NCBI GenBank assembly: GCA_038380435.1
Contig: JAWZYU010000018.1
Coordinates: 50,927,751 to 50,991,750 of the forward strand
Direction: 5' to 3'
DNA: 64,000 bases
Source: Ryuthela nishihirai
Taxonomy: Eukaryota; Arthropoda; Arachnida; Araneae; Heptathelidae
Part shown: positions 40,000 through 51,113 of the stretch, piece after piece
How the letters are laid out: each line of letters starts with the position of its first letter
How positions within the stretch are numbered: the first letter of the stretch is position 1
Program-made: the position numbers and the translations under genes
The notes under the pieces: generated by a model
The model's input: only the letters and a program-made list of their open reading frames with translations
The model's database searches: none
Told to the model about the DNA's origin: nothing

Positions 40000-40933
40000 A
40001 TTTTGGCAGTGCAGATTACTGCAAAAGAGGCAATTCTTGCTAAAGCAACATTCTCTCATTCATTTCACCTAAGAGATATTTTATTGTGCATTTATTGCTA
40101 AATAGCATCTACCCTTTTTCTTGCTGTCTGTAAAACTAGACGAAGAAAGTAACGCTCTCAGAAGTATTTGTGCCTGGATACTCTCCACTATTTTTTTGCC
40201 AACATATATTTCACTAGATTATCCCCAAGCTTTTCAATGAAGATAGTTCTTTTGTAAAAACATCTTGTTAACACGTTGGACTAATTTTTGTGAATCACAA
40301 AAATTTTGATTTTCAGTTTACAGAAACGTATTATGCTGAAATATCTAGAATATCAAAAAAGACAATATTAGGCCATTTGTTAATTATAGACCCAAAGACT
40401 AGAATTTCAGTAAAAGTACTACTTTCAGTATTATCAACATGCAGAGTGTTTCGCACAATCGTTATCTAGTGTTTGTAGTTTCATGAGTGTTGTATGTCTT
40501 ATGAAGAAGACACGTGTTTCATTTGTATCCCTTTAGTTTGTAGGAATTGACGGCTTGTTTTTATATATGGCTTCAATCTAATACCGCCTTTTGGTAGAAT
40601 GTTTCATAAACTCTTAGTAGGTAAGACTTTTGCATGTGATATTTCTGCTGTACTGCTGCAAATCATCGAACTGCTGTCTTAAATCAGCCAGGTTTTTGCA
40701 ACTGTATATTTTCGTTATGTGGTTAAAGATGTTATTTTTCAAAGTTACCATTTCATATATTAACTTAGTTATTTAATAGAGTTGTTGATGCATTTGGAAT
40801 TAAATGGTGTAGACCTGGTAACCATTTTTATTTCTTTATACATTTCATCTTTGGGTTATACTTAGACATGTTCATCTGATTTCCAGACTCGCTCTCCCAT
40901 TCCAATGCAAAAAATCTATTTTCAATGGGTATC
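40000..40933. other. Intergenic, nothing recognised
   Basis: Unique A/T-rich sequence before SINE-B at 40942. Confidence 0.5.
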
Positions 40934-40941
40934 CCTACTTG

Positions 40942-41159
40942 ATAGCCGTCCCGTGGCCGAGTGGTTAGCACGCTTGGCTACTGATCTAAGGGACCTGGGT
41001 TCGAGCCCCGGATTTAGGCATGGATGTATGTGTCGTTTTTCTGCTGAGGTCCTGCCATCCTCTCAGATCTCCTACTGTGGCATATAAACTGACAGGCTCC
41101 TGTCAGACCTCTGTGGCAAGCAGCTGCTTGAGGGGGTATTTACTTTATTTTTTTATATT
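40942..41159 (+). mobile_element. SINE-B, best-preserved copy
   Basis: Complete head with box A TGGCCGAGTGGTTAG and box B GGTTCGAGCCC, resembling a class II (Leu/Ser-type) tRNA. Short T/A-rich tail. The TSD CCTACTTG is at 40934-40941 and 41160-41167. Confidence 0.9.
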
Positions 41160-41403
41160 CCTACTTGTGAATCACGGTTCCAAGCGACTACGTGTGCAAC
41201 TTTTGCTGTCACATTCACTTTAACCGAGCTCTGTCAGCGGAGGAACTTCGTCACTGCTGCGGAGAGTATCGCGTAATACTTTTTGACGGCAGAGTCTATA
41301 ACTGCTTTGCCAAAGAACAGCAGTCAGAAAAAACTCTTTTTTGGTAGAAGAACACCAATTGGTCCAAACAGAACACAAGGACATCAAGATGTTTAAAGAC
41401 CGC

Positions 41404-41735
41404 CTTGGCGAGCGCCAAATATTTTTAACGACCACTTCCAAAAAATAGTAGTAGTGTAATGGATATTACATTTTTTGGCAATTTAACTCTTTAATACAAT
41501 ATTTTTAAAATATATTATAACTCTTTAATAAATATTTTTGGCAATTTAACTCTTTAATTTTGACTCTTTAATAATTTTTGGCAATTTAACTCTTTAATTT
41601 TGACTCTTTAATAATTTTTGGCAATTTAACTCTTTAATATTTGGCGAGCGCCAAATATTTTTAACGACCACTTCCAAAAAATAGTAGTAGTGTAATAGAT
41701 ATTACATTTTTTTGGCAATTTAACTCTTTATTCTT
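41404..41735 (+). repeat. Local duplication with TTTAACTCTTTAAT repeats
   Basis: GGCGAGCGCCAAATATTTTT and the following ~85 bp occur at 41407 and again at 41643. Between them are several copies of TTTTTGGCAATTTAACTCTT. Confidence 0.85.
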
Positions 41736-41894
41736 GTGGTTATCAACAGAAAACATCAGTATTTGAAAGAATTTATTTTACATATATTTAATCATCGTCA
41801 TTAAAAGTATAACATAAATACGTTATTTTAATAAATAAGATATCGGTTATTTTTCGAACTGATTGCAAGAATTTCTTTAATGTTTTACAACGTC

Positions 41895-42515
41895 AAATAC
41901 AAGAGTATGGGTCAAGGGGGCCATGCCCCACTCCCCCTTTGAGAATGTTAGTGAGGGTAACGAATCCCAAAAATCATTAAACCTGTGCATATTTAACACA
42001 TTTTTTCGAGAAATTTTTAAAAATTTCTAAAACCAAGGTTGGGTTGGGTTGTTTTACCTCTGAGCGGCACTTTTTTGCACACCATGGGCTAAATGGCCAG
42101 GTCACAAGTACCCCGAAGGCTCAGAGAAGGTTGGGGGAGGGGACTCACTGGAACAGCTGTTGGGAGACAGATGGTAGCCTCCCGTCAAGGCCATCCAGCG
42201 TGTTCTTTAACGTGCACAGGGTATGGCTCTCCCGCACACGGGGCAACGGCTTAACGTCCCATCCGACGGACGGCGGCCTTTCCAAGCCCATCGCTGTCCC
42301 CTACTGACCGTGGGCAAGGCGGGGAATTTTGCGGAGATAAATCTCAACGCTGACCCAGCTGGGACTCGAACCTGGGAACTACAGATTACGAGCCTGGCGC
42401 GCTACCGACTGAGCCACCCCCAAGAACCAAGGAAGAAATGGTATACTGCAATGGAAATACAGCCTCCCCTCTCCCTTCTTCCGCTTCATTTTTTTCTGTA
42501 TCCGGGCCTGGTCAA
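41895..42515 (+). repeat. Dispersed repeat R3, copy 3, split by a SINE
   Basis: GAGAATGTTAGTGAGGGTAA and TGTGCATATTTAACACATTT precede SINE-A copy 24; AATGGTATACTGCAATGGAA and TATCCGGGCCTGG follow it. Confidence 0.65.
42039..42424 (-). mobile_element. SINE-A copy 24, nested in a dispersed repeat
   Basis: The TSD AACCAAGG is at 42031-42038 and 42425-42432. It splits the third copy of the dispersed repeat described at 41895-42515. Confidence 0.88.
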
Positions 42516-42980
42516 ATAGAACGCTGTCGGCAAAAGCAAAAAAAAAATTGCATTACAATTCAGCTTGCGAGTGCAAATAAAGGATGCATTGGTGAGCACT
42601 GTTAACAACACCAGAGCGCGCAATTGACGGGTTTTGTATCTCTGCCGTAGAAGAATGCACATTTACAAATTTACAGTATATTCACCTATGTACCTTTCTT
42701 CACTTTTGATAATCTCCGAAGGTTTGTTTCAGCAAATTCTGCCCATGAGAAGCAAAAATGTTTCTCGCATCCATTTAAACATCAAATACATTTAATTTTT
42801 ATTAACACAATTTTTAAATTCATCAAGCAGACTTGACTATGCTTTACTATTCGATTTGTGTACAATTGTTTTGCCTGTTAGCACAAAATTACTACTAGTA
42901 CTTAAATAGTAAAGAACCACGGGATGTGTCCTATAGACATGGAACTCATGAAATAATAAGCTAAAAAAAAATTTGGCTTT
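42516..42980. other. Intergenic, nothing recognised
   Basis: A/T-rich; no repeats identified up to the tRNA-like sequence at 42981. Confidence 0.45.
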
Positions 42981-43052
42981 GTCGTGAGTGGGACTCGAAC
43001 CCACGTCTCCTGGAAACATGCCAGTTATAGTTAACCACTACACCATCATCGG
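42981..43052 (-). other. tRNA-like sequence
   Basis: On the minus strand, TGGTGTAGTGGTTA (box A), CTGG-CATGTTT-CCAG (7-base loop, would read TGT) and GTGGGTTCGAGTCCCAC (perfect T-arm). The two acceptor strands do not pair, so a functional tRNA is unlikely. Confidence 0.4.
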
Positions 43053-43251
43053 TTAACCTTTTTTCGTCAGCTGGTGTGACTTATAATCTTTCTTTACCAC
43101 ACATGTTTACCTGTCCACTTCTATTCGTATCAGCTTAACTGTTCCAACCTTCTTAGTTCTATTTAATGTACCATAAAGTTTTCAGAAATTCCCACATATA
43201 TTATTTCTGTTACAAACCTTTAGTATGAAATCAATAACCCTTTAGGTCGAA

Positions 43252-43622
43252 GGGGGTGGCTCAGTCGGTAGCGCGCCAGGCTCGTAATCTGTAGTTCCCA
43301 GGTTTGAGTCCCAGCTGGGTCAGCGTTGAGATTTATCTCCGCAAAATTTCCCCGCCCTGCCCACGGTCAGTAGGGGACACAGATGGGCTTAGAAAAGGCC
43401 GCCGTCCGTCGTATGGGACGTTAAGCCGTGGCCCCGTGTGCGGGAGAGCCCTACCCTGTGCACGATAAAGAACACACTGGATGGCCTTGACGGGAGGCTA
43501 CCATCTGTCTCCCAACAGCTGTTCCAGTGGGTCCCCTCCCCTGAGCCTTCGGGGTCCTTGTGGCCTGGCCATTTAGCCCATGGTGTGCAAAAAAGTGCCT
43601 CTCAGAGGTAAAACAATCCAAT
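43252..43622 (+). mobile_element. SINE-A copy 25
   Basis: The TSD CTTTAGGTCGAA is at 43240-43251 and 43623-43634. A small deletion removes CCAACCTTCTCTGAG-type sequence near 43540. Confidence 0.9.
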
Positions 43623-43634
43623 CTTTAGGTCGAA

Positions 43635-44580
43635 ATGAATAGCTGTGAGATTTCAGTTGCTACAAATCTATGTTTTTTCTCTCAGGACAATAGAATGAGG
43701 ACTACATAAAATTCGTAACTAAATTTAGATTTTTTTTTCCAAACTAGGTGCTTTAAATTCAAATCATAGAGAGATCAAATTAGTTTCCTCTCAATCAATG
43801 TCAAGGCTCTCTTGTCATTGATTTTTCAATGACAAGATTTTTTTTTAATTTTTTTCAAGGTCATTTTATTTGAGCAATCAGTGGCAGGCCGCATTCTATT
43901 TTGAGCAAAAATAAGCAAAGTATAATTACTTTTATTTCATTATTACTTATATTTTACTTTTCAAATGAAACATATTTTAAAACACAAAAGCATAAACTAA
44001 ATATCACTTTTAGTGGATTCTTCTTCGTTCTCATATTCACCATTGGCACCGAGTATGGGGGGCTGAAGGGCTCGTCCCCCCTGAAAAGTTCCTATTATGT
44101 ATCTAACAGACAAAATATATATGTCTGGCATCCTGTTATTGTATGTGAGGCTTCCCCCCTCCCCTGAGAATTTAAAAACCCGGCGCCAGTGATATTCACC
44201 ATATTCGAAGGAGATTATCACAGTCAAGCTAGTAAGCCAGAATTATCTACGATGATTATGATAAAACGAAATTGATTGTGGGAAAACGACTTCGACGGTC
44301 TCTTTGCTTCAGCCTCCTATTTTCAAGAAATACTTTTTTAATTAATCGTGATGTCCCTCTTACTGTATGCGATTTCACGAGATTTCCCTCATTAACTGTG
44401 TTATTACTTTAGGATTCACGGGAATCTGAAGCAAGTTATTCAAACACTAAAATGGCGTTATCAGTCGAGTAGATTAAATATGCGTAATGGATAAAATTAT
44501 ATTTCCATGATATCCAGAAAGTGGTGTTATTAATTGACAATAAATAATTTAAAAATTTTTTAAAAAATACCTGTCTACCT
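43635..44580. other. Intergenic, mostly unassigned
   Basis: A small hairpin CTTGTCATTGA/TCAATGACAAG lies at about 43811-43837. A CCCCCCTGAAAAG / CCCTCCCCTGAG pair near 44085-44165 hints at a decayed MITE. Confidence 0.4.
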
Positions 44581-44590
44581 ATATCGGCTT

Positions 44591-47500
44591 CATCATCATC
44601 ATCATCATCCTCAAGCAGCCATGGGCTACGGAGGTCCAACCAGACCGTGCAATTTAGTTCTCCAAGCAAGTCTATCCTGAGCTACATCTACTGCATCTGG
44701 CCACTGCACACCAATTCTAACAAGGTCCTGTTTGACATTGTCTGCCCACCGCATCCTAGGTCTCCCCTTCTTTCTGAGGCCTTTAGGCACACTGTTCATA
44801 ACCCTATTCGCCAATCTATAATTATTCATACGGGCAACATGGCCAAACCAACGGAGTCTCTCTCTGCACAATATGCTGCTTAAAGGAGGTTGCAAACTCC
44901 TTTTCCTAATCTCATCATTAGTTACAAAGTTGAACCACCTAATGCCCAAGATACTGCGTAAGCATCTGGAATCAAAAGCATCTAGTTTCCTGTTATCTTG
45001 TTTACAAAGTGTCCAAGTTTCACTACCATAACTAACCCTAGAAAGAACCAAACTATTATACAGTCTAATTTTAGTCTTTAGGTGTATACGCCTATTTCTC
45101 CACACTCTCCATAGATTCTTAAAAGTCCCAGCAGCAATCCCTATTCGTCTGTTAATCTCATGCCGCACATCACCATTATCTGTTACATAGCTCCCAAGAT
45201 AATTAAACTGTGACACCTGCTCAAGACTGCAACCATTCAGATTAACTGAATCACAGCCTGCCTGACCAATTTTCATCACTTTAGTTTTCTCTCTGTTTAT
45301 AACCAAACCTACTCTACTACCAGTCTCATCAACGGCTCGAATGAAAGAGTTCATCTCATCAACATCATTTGCCAGAAGGGCTAAATCATCAGCATAATCT
45401 AAATCAGATATTTTCCTATCTCCAGCCCATTTAAGGCCAAAATCTTTCCCTTGAAGTGAATTTCGCATAACATAATCAATAACCAAGCTAAAGAGAAAAG
45501 GAGACAAAATGCACCCTTGTCGAACACCAGAAGTAATGCTAAACCAATTGCTACAAGCCTTACCAACTCTCACACACGACTCAGTGTTATTATAGAGAGC
45601 TTTCATAATGTTAACTAACTTGTCTGGTATACCATATGATCTCACAATCAACCACAAATTATGACGATCAACAGAGTCGAAAGCCTTTTTGAAATCAACA
45701 AAGCTAGCAACCAAAGGTTTCTGAAACTCTAAACATTTCTCAAGAATCTGCCTAAGTGAAAATATCTGATCTACACATCCCCTACCACTTCTGAATCCAC
45801 ATTGCTCATCACGCAATTGCCTGTCAACCAGATTCTTAATTCTATTAAGCACAATCATGGAAAGAACTTTACCTGGAACAGAGAGTAGGCTGATACCCCT
45901 ATAGTTATCACAAGAACTGCGATCACCTTTTTTGAAAATAGGGATAACAATAGCTCTGGTAAAATCCTTAGGAACCATGCCTTTATCATAAAAGAGATTC
46001 AGAATTTCAGTCATCCAAGTGGTAACCGAAGCATTCCCAGCTCTAAGCATTTCCGTAGTAATTTCATCTACCCCTGGGGATTTATGAAGTTTAAGTTTAG
46101 AAACAGCCAAACTAACTTCAGATTGTGTTATAGGGCCAACATTAAAGCCACCAATGCATCTATCATCATTGCAAACAATGGGAGTAGAACTAACTACATT
46201 GTTTAGAACATCACTGAAATGCTCAGCCCACCTAGCCATGACAGAATCCTCCCCTTCTATAACCTTACCTTGTTTATCCTTCAATCCTTGTATGCCTGTC
46301 CGTTTTCTACCACACAAAACATTAACTATCTGGTACAGCTCTCTGCTGTTGTGCTGTCTAACTGCTTCCTCGGCTTTGTCAGCCAAACCATCAAGCCAAA
46401 AATTTTTATCAGCAGCTAACTGATCCTTTACAAGTTTATTAAGGTCTCTGTAATGCTTTCTATTAGGACTAGTAGGGTATTGATTAAGGGCATTCCTGCA
46501 GTTCTTTCTTTCCGAAATAAGCTCAAGTGCCTTATCACTCAGATAATTTTGCCTCTTCTGCTCCTTTTTTCCTAAAAGAGTACTGTTAGTGTCCAAAAAA
46601 GCCTGTTTAAAATGATCCCATTCTTCCTCAACTTCAGTAGTAAGCAAACCATGGCTGTCATAATGACTAAGTAACCTATCATGGTAAGCTTTGGCTATAA
46701 CTGGATCTTTCAGAGCTTCAGTATTAAAAGTAAATTTTTTAACCCTAGCACAACACTTTTTAAGTTTAAGTTGCAACACACTTTTAACAAGGTAATGGTC
46801 AGATCCAATTTCAGCTCCCCTATATGCCCTGGTATTCCTAACAGAACTAGTCCATTTGCTGTTAATTAATATGTAATCAATCATATTCTTATGCAGCCCA
46901 TCAGGTGAAACCCATGTGTACTTATGTATGTCGCGGTGTTTGTAATAAGTGTTAGTTATTCTGAATCCATTGAGTTTACTTACCTGTAGGAGACGTTGCC
47001 CATTGCTATTGCAGCTACCAATACCAAAAGGGCCTATTACTCCTCCCCAAAGGTCAGAGTCAGTACCAACTTTGGCATTGAAGTCACCAAGAACAAGGGT
47101 AATATCTCCTTTCTTGACAGAATTCAAAATATCCTGAAGTTGTTCATAAAACCTATCCTTCTCATCCTCATCGGCATCCTCAGTGGGGGCATAACAGCAG
47201 ATAACATTCAAGTCTTTAACGCTTGTCTGAAATTTTGCTGTAAGAAACCTTTCATTAATGCACTCATATCCTAGAAGAGCATCACTAGCGTGTCTGCTGA
47301 GAAGCAGACCCACGCCTTGGTGATGCTTTTTGTCGTCCCTCCCTGAAAAGAGAAATTTAAGATTATTTTTAAGAATCTGACCTTTATCTGTCCATCTGGT
47401 CTCTTGCAAGCCGAGAATATCTAAATTATAACGGTGGAATTCTTGTGTGAGGACATCAAGAGAAAAAGCTCTGTGCAGAGTCCTCACATTCCAACTACCT

Positions 47501-48184
47501 ATGGAGAGAAAATGGTTAGTGGGATGTTTAAAGAAACTATGTTTATTGAGAGAGGGAATGCCGACAATATCAAACAGCCCCCTAATCGCAGACATGGGGC
47601 AAAGACCCGTTCCCCCACTACTAAAGGCTGAAGCCATCTACACTGGAAGACTTCCTCCAATGTAGAATTTGACGATGCCAATAGAAGCAAAGAGTTCGGG
47701 TGCCTGCGATGACTTCTGCTCAGGATTATCCACCAGCTGATAAACATATCCTGTGGATCTATTCACTTGGGGCTGTCAACCCACAAACAAAAAGAAAACA
47801 CAGCGGAAGATTTTCCCTCCACAGAAGCCCACCAGTGCAGCAAAATCAGGATCCATAATCAAGCTCAGAGCCATATATCTGTCCAGTCCAGTAGGTTTAT
47901 ATGGTCAGCACCAGGACCCTGTGTGGTTGACCACTCCTCAGCAGGGTAGAAAAAAAGAAAAGTAGCCACAGTTGTCCAGATCAGTAGGCCACACTAATCT
48001 GGCAGCCCTCCCCTTCCGTTCACTTCCACAAGAGAGTATCTCTTTTGAAAGTTACTAACGGTCCGCACCACGAGAAGGCGGGGTTGGACATTAGGTGCTA
48101 GGCCTGGCCGGTTCTATGCATCATCACAGGGGATTGGTGCATAGCTCTCCTTCCAGTGACTACCTAGCTACCATTTACAGACCA
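44591..48184 (-). mobile_element. Full-length RTE-type LINE
   Basis: A 10-bp TSD ATATCGGCTT lies at 44581-44590 and 48185-48194. The element is 3594 bp: a ~550-bp 5' UTR (47638-48184), one long ORF and a short 3' end closing in a (GAT)n tail (read on the minus strand). A trinucleotide tail and a single endonuclease-RT ORF are typical of the RTE clade. The open frame and exact TSD indicate recent insertion. Confidence 0.9.
44626..47637 (-). CDS. RTE endonuclease / reverse transcriptase, intact
   Basis: 1003 codons without interruption. An exonuclease-endonuclease-phosphatase domain occupies about residues 45-290: SWNVRT (Asn50), QETRW (Glu79), GDFNAKVG (Asp185, Asn187) and GSDHYLV (Asp280, His281). 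It nicks target DNA. A reverse transcriptase occupies about residues 505-800: GISLLSVPGK, FVDFKKAFDSVDR (Asp648), SGVRQGCILSPFLF and the catalytic YADD (748-751). The C-terminal tail carries the RWFGHVARM and GRPRMRWADNV motifs common after the RT in RTE-like LINEs. All catalytic residues I can check are present, so the protein may be active. The first ATG of the frame is taken as the start. LINE families with one such ORF act by target-primed reverse transcription. Confidence 0.92.
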   Translation of the reverse strand: MASAFSSGGTGLCPMSAIRGLFDIVGIPSLNKHSFFKHPTNHFLSIGSWNVRTLHRAFSLDVLTQEFHRYNLDILGLQETRWTDKGQILKNNLKFLFSGRDDKKHHQGVGLLLSRHASDALLGYECINERFLTAKFQTSVKDLNVICCYAPTEDADEDEKDRFYEQLQDILNSVKKGDITLVLGDFNAKVGTDSDLWGGVIGPFGIGSCNSNGQRLLQVSKLNGFRITNTYYKHRDIHKYTWVSPDGLHKNMIDYILINSKWTSSVRNTRAYRGAEIGSDHYLVKSVLQLKLKKCCARVKKFTFNTEALKDPVIAKAYHDRLLSHYDSHGLLTTEVEEEWDHFKQAFLDTNSTLLGKKEQKRQNYLSDKALELISERKNCRNALNQYPTSPNRKHYRDLNKLVKDQLAADKNFWLDGLADKAEEAVRQHNSRELYQIVNVLCGRKRTGIQGLKDKQGKVIEGEDSVMARWAEHFSDVLNNVVSSTPIVCNDDRCIGGFNVGPITQSEVSLAVSKLKLHKSPGVDEITTEMLRAGNASVTTWMTEILNLFYDKGMVPKDFTRAIVIPIFKKGDRSSCDNYRGISLLSVPGKVLSMIVLNRIKNLVDRQLRDEQCGFRSGRGCVDQIFSLRQILEKCLEFQKPLVASFVDFKKAFDSVDRHNLWLIVRSYGIPDKLVNIMKALYNNTESCVRVGKACSNWFSITSGVRQGCILSPFLFSLVIDYVMRNSLQGKDFGLKWAGDRKISDLDYADDLALLANDVDEMNSFIRAVDETGSRVGLVINREKTKVMKIGQAGCDSVNLNGCSLEQVSQFNYLGSYVTDNGDVRHEINRRIGIAAGTFKNLWRVWRNRRIHLKTKIRLYNSLVLSRVSYGSETWTLCKQDNRKLDAFDSRCLRSILGIRWFNFVTNDEIRKRSLQPPLSSILCRERLRWFGHVARMNNYRLANRVMNSVPKGLRKKGRPRMRWADNVKQDLVRIGVQWPDAVDVAQDRLAWRTKLHGLVGPP

Positions 48185-48191
48185 ATATCGG

Positions 48192-48391
48192 CTTAAAGAG
48201 TAGAAAATAAACGTAAAGCATATCGATGGTGCAATCAGTCACTGAGTTCGTATTTACTTCAAAAGAAGATAGGGCGACGGCCATCTTGTTGTGTGGGAAA
48301 ATCGGAGCCTTATCTTCCTTTGAAGTGAATACAAACTTAGTGAATGATTGCACCATCGATATGCTTTAGGTTTATTTTCCACTTTTTTAGG
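48192..48391. mobile_element. Palindromic MITE beside the full-length RTE
   Basis: Arms of about 80 bp share GTAAAGCATATCGATGGTGC (left) and its inverse GCACCATCGATATGCTTTAG (right), with a short centre near 48280. The RTE insertion TSD overlaps its left edge. Confidence 0.75.
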
Positions 48392-48858
48392 ACCCATATA
48401 GAAATATAGATAATTTTAAATTTTTAAATTTATTTATATTTTTTTCTTTTTCACTAAAAACACCTACCTTCAAATCCTTTCATTTTATTTATGACTCATG
48501 AACATCGACTTCATTTTTCCTCCCTTTTGGAGTAGTGTTTGAGGTAGCCCATTATAATGGAGACGTCACAAGCTTCAATTTGGGATATGACTCGTTAAAG
48601 TCTAAAACCGAGAAAATCCACCCCTCCCCTTTTATCAGTGGGGCGAATAGTGGGGGCAAAATTCAAAATAGTTTACGATGATCATTATATGAGTTTTCAT
48701 TTGACACCTAACTCGTAACTGTAGGCCCTCGCATTCGGAATCGGAAGACATAGCAGAGCGACTTTCACAATTCCTGTTTTTTAGGGGGGAAGAAAGCATA
48801 AGGGTGTCGTTTTTTATAGCTATGACACTCCCTGCGTCACAAGCTTTCATTTAACACA
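48392..48858. other. Intergenic with a local duplication
   Basis: A segment with TTTTTTATAGC, GACACTCC and TCACAAGCTTTCATTT is found before SINE-A copy 26 (48811-48852) and again after it (49387-49430). Confidence 0.55.
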
Positions 48859-48871
48859 CAGCTTGTTACTT

Positions 48872-49333
48872 AGGGGCGGGGGTGGCTCAGTCGGTAGCGC
48901 GCCAGGCTCGTAATCTGTAGTTCCCAGGTTCGAGTCCCAGCTGGGTCAGCGTTGAGATTTATCTCCGCAAAAATTCCTCGCCCTGCCCACGGTCAGTAGG
49001 GGACACCGATGGGCTTGGAAAGGCCGCCGTCCGTCGGATGGGACGTTAAGCCGTGGCCCCGTGTGAGGGAGAGCCATACCCTGTACACGTTAAAGAACAC
49101 GCTGGATGGCCTTGACGAGAGGCTACCAAATGTCTCCCAACAGCTGTTCCAGTGGGTCCCCTCCCCCAACCTTCTCTGAGCCTTCGGGGTCCATGTGACC
49201 TGGCCATTTAGCCCATGGTCAAGCGATGATTTAAAAAAAAGCAAGCATAATTTAAAAAAGCAAGCTTTTTGCACACCATGTCGCTTGACATGGTGTGCAA
49301 AAAAGTGCCGCTCAGAGGTAAAACAACCCAACC
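48872..49333 (+). mobile_element. SINE-A copy 26 with a hairpin insert near its 3' end
   Basis: The TSD CAGCTTGTTACTT (one mismatch) is at 48859-48871 and 49334-49346. About 70 extra bases at 49220-49288 include an inverted copy of the SINE's own TTTTGCACACCATG. Confidence 0.9.
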
Positions 49334-49808
49334 CAGCTTGCTACTTTAGGCAATTGCTTTCCGGAGACAAGAAAGCATGGAGGATCTATTTTTTATAGCC
49401 TGCGACACTCCAAGCTTCACAAGCTTTCATTTTGACATAAATCATTTATATTTCTCCTTCGCGTTCGAAAGGTATGGTGGAACAACTGCTTTGACAAATC
49501 CACAAATGACAAATGCCAAAGCGAAAAGCAATAGGAAGACATGTGAAAATAAAATGTGAATTAATCCTCTGTAGTCTCCCCAGTTCCTATATGGCTCAAT
49601 GCTTATAAAAGGGAACTACTTGCATTTTTTCGTGACAAATGTACAAGACTCAAGAAAACAGGCAGTTACAAAATCTATGAAAATTTAAAAGCAAGCCTCC
49701 ATTAAAATTCTTTTGTGTGGAGAAAATTAATAAAGATACGTTCCAAATATGCAAATGCAACCATATCTGTATTCATATTACGCTTGTTTCGAAGCAATAA
49801 GTACATTT

Positions 49809-50204
49809 GGAGGGGTGGCGGTGGTGGCTCAGTCGGTAGCGCGCCAGGCTCGCAATCTGTAGTTCCCAGGTTCGAGTCCCAGCTGGGTCAGCGTTGAGAT
49901 TTATCTCCGCAAAATTCCCCGCCCTGCCCACGGTCAGTAGGGGACACCGATGGGCTTGGAAAGGCCGCCGTCCGTCGGATGGGACGTTAAGCCGTGGTTC
50001 CGTGTGCTGGAGAGCCATACCCTGTGCACGTTAAAGAACACGCTGGATGGCCTTGACGGGAGACTACAATCTGTCTCCCAACAGCTGTTCCAGTGGGTCC
50101 CCTCCCCCAACCTTCTCTGAGCCTTCGGGGTCCATGTGACCTGGCCATTTAGCCCATGGTATGCAAAAAAGTGCCGTTCAGAGGTAAAACAACCCAACAA
50201 CCCA
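49809..50204 (+). mobile_element. SINE-A copy 27, full length
   Basis: The TSD AAGTACATTT is at 49799-49808 and 50205-50214. Confidence 0.92.
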
Positions 50205-50214
50205 AAGTACATTT

Positions 50215-50992
50215 TGAGCAAAAAATGTACTTAAGTGGATAATTGTCAGAAACTATGAGTGTGCACATTTGAATCATAGATCATAGGGGAATGACCTTTC
50301 AATCTATAAGAACTGTCGAAGCATTAACTGCTCAGTCTTACATCCTCTCTACTTCTTCCCAGGAGTCATTCACATTATGCAAATGGTTTATGAAAGAAGA
50401 AGAAAATTGCGACGATGAAACATCCCAAACTTCGTTTCCAAATGTTTTAGAATTCATCGTGATTTTCCATATTATTCAACCTTTAAAACAATCGAGCATA
50501 TTATATCTAATCGCCTTCATCTTGCTATTTAAGAAACAAACTCCAGTAATCTGATTGCTTTGACCTTCAAGAAATTAACAATTTCGCCCTGAGCGTGAAA
50601 CGATTGGCCATGAAAACGTGATAAAAAAATTTCAAAATGAATATTACCACAGTTATCAAAAAGAGAAATGATTAAACGATAAAATAAACAAAATATGACA
50701 GCAACGTTCAGACAAAACTGTTTCGTAATGTCACTTGGATTTCAAGGTGAAATGACGTTTACATTTCCATAATAACAAGTGTACTTAATATTCCTAGGAA
50801 ATTTTCATCTTGTAACTTCTACAAACCAGTAAGTGAAGGACTCATCAATTTAGAGGGGTTTTTTTTAAATCATCGCTTGACTTGCTTCTTCTTCAAGGAA
50901 AAAAAACGTTCCATCCTTATGCGCCTCAATTATTTGCGTGGACGTCTGTTCTCCACTCAGTCATGGTCGTTTAAAAACTTTCCTTTTCCGCA
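50215..50992. other. Upstream region of the 51114 exon
   Basis: Holds an 87-codon open frame (50291-50554) with no recognised domain, and poly-A/T runs. No clear promoter element other than the TATA box at 50993. Confidence 0.4.
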
Positions 50993-51000
50993 TATATAAA
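50993..51000 (+). promoter_or_regulatory. TATA box of the second secreted-protein gene
   Basis: TATATAAA 113 bp before the ATG at 51114, with ACCATAC as a plausible start site near 51021-51027. The spacing resembles that of the first gene. Confidence 0.5.
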
Positions 51001-51113
51001 ACACTGCCAGAAGGAACACGACCATACTGTGAAACCTATATCAGGAGAACATTCGTGACGCTGAAATCACCTGAAAGGAAATATCGAATCGGGTGCCATA
51101 CATCGGAAAGACG

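Noticed and set aside
42981..43052. A functional tRNA gene on the minus strand.
   Set aside because: T-arm and box motifs are good, but the acceptor strands do not pair and position 33 is not T. It was kept only as a tRNA-like sequence.
46154..47665. Several + strand open frames opposite the RTE ORF (e.g. 46996-47274, 47434-47631).
   Set aside because: Antisense shadows of the intact 1003-codon minus-strand frame; they carry no domain of their own.
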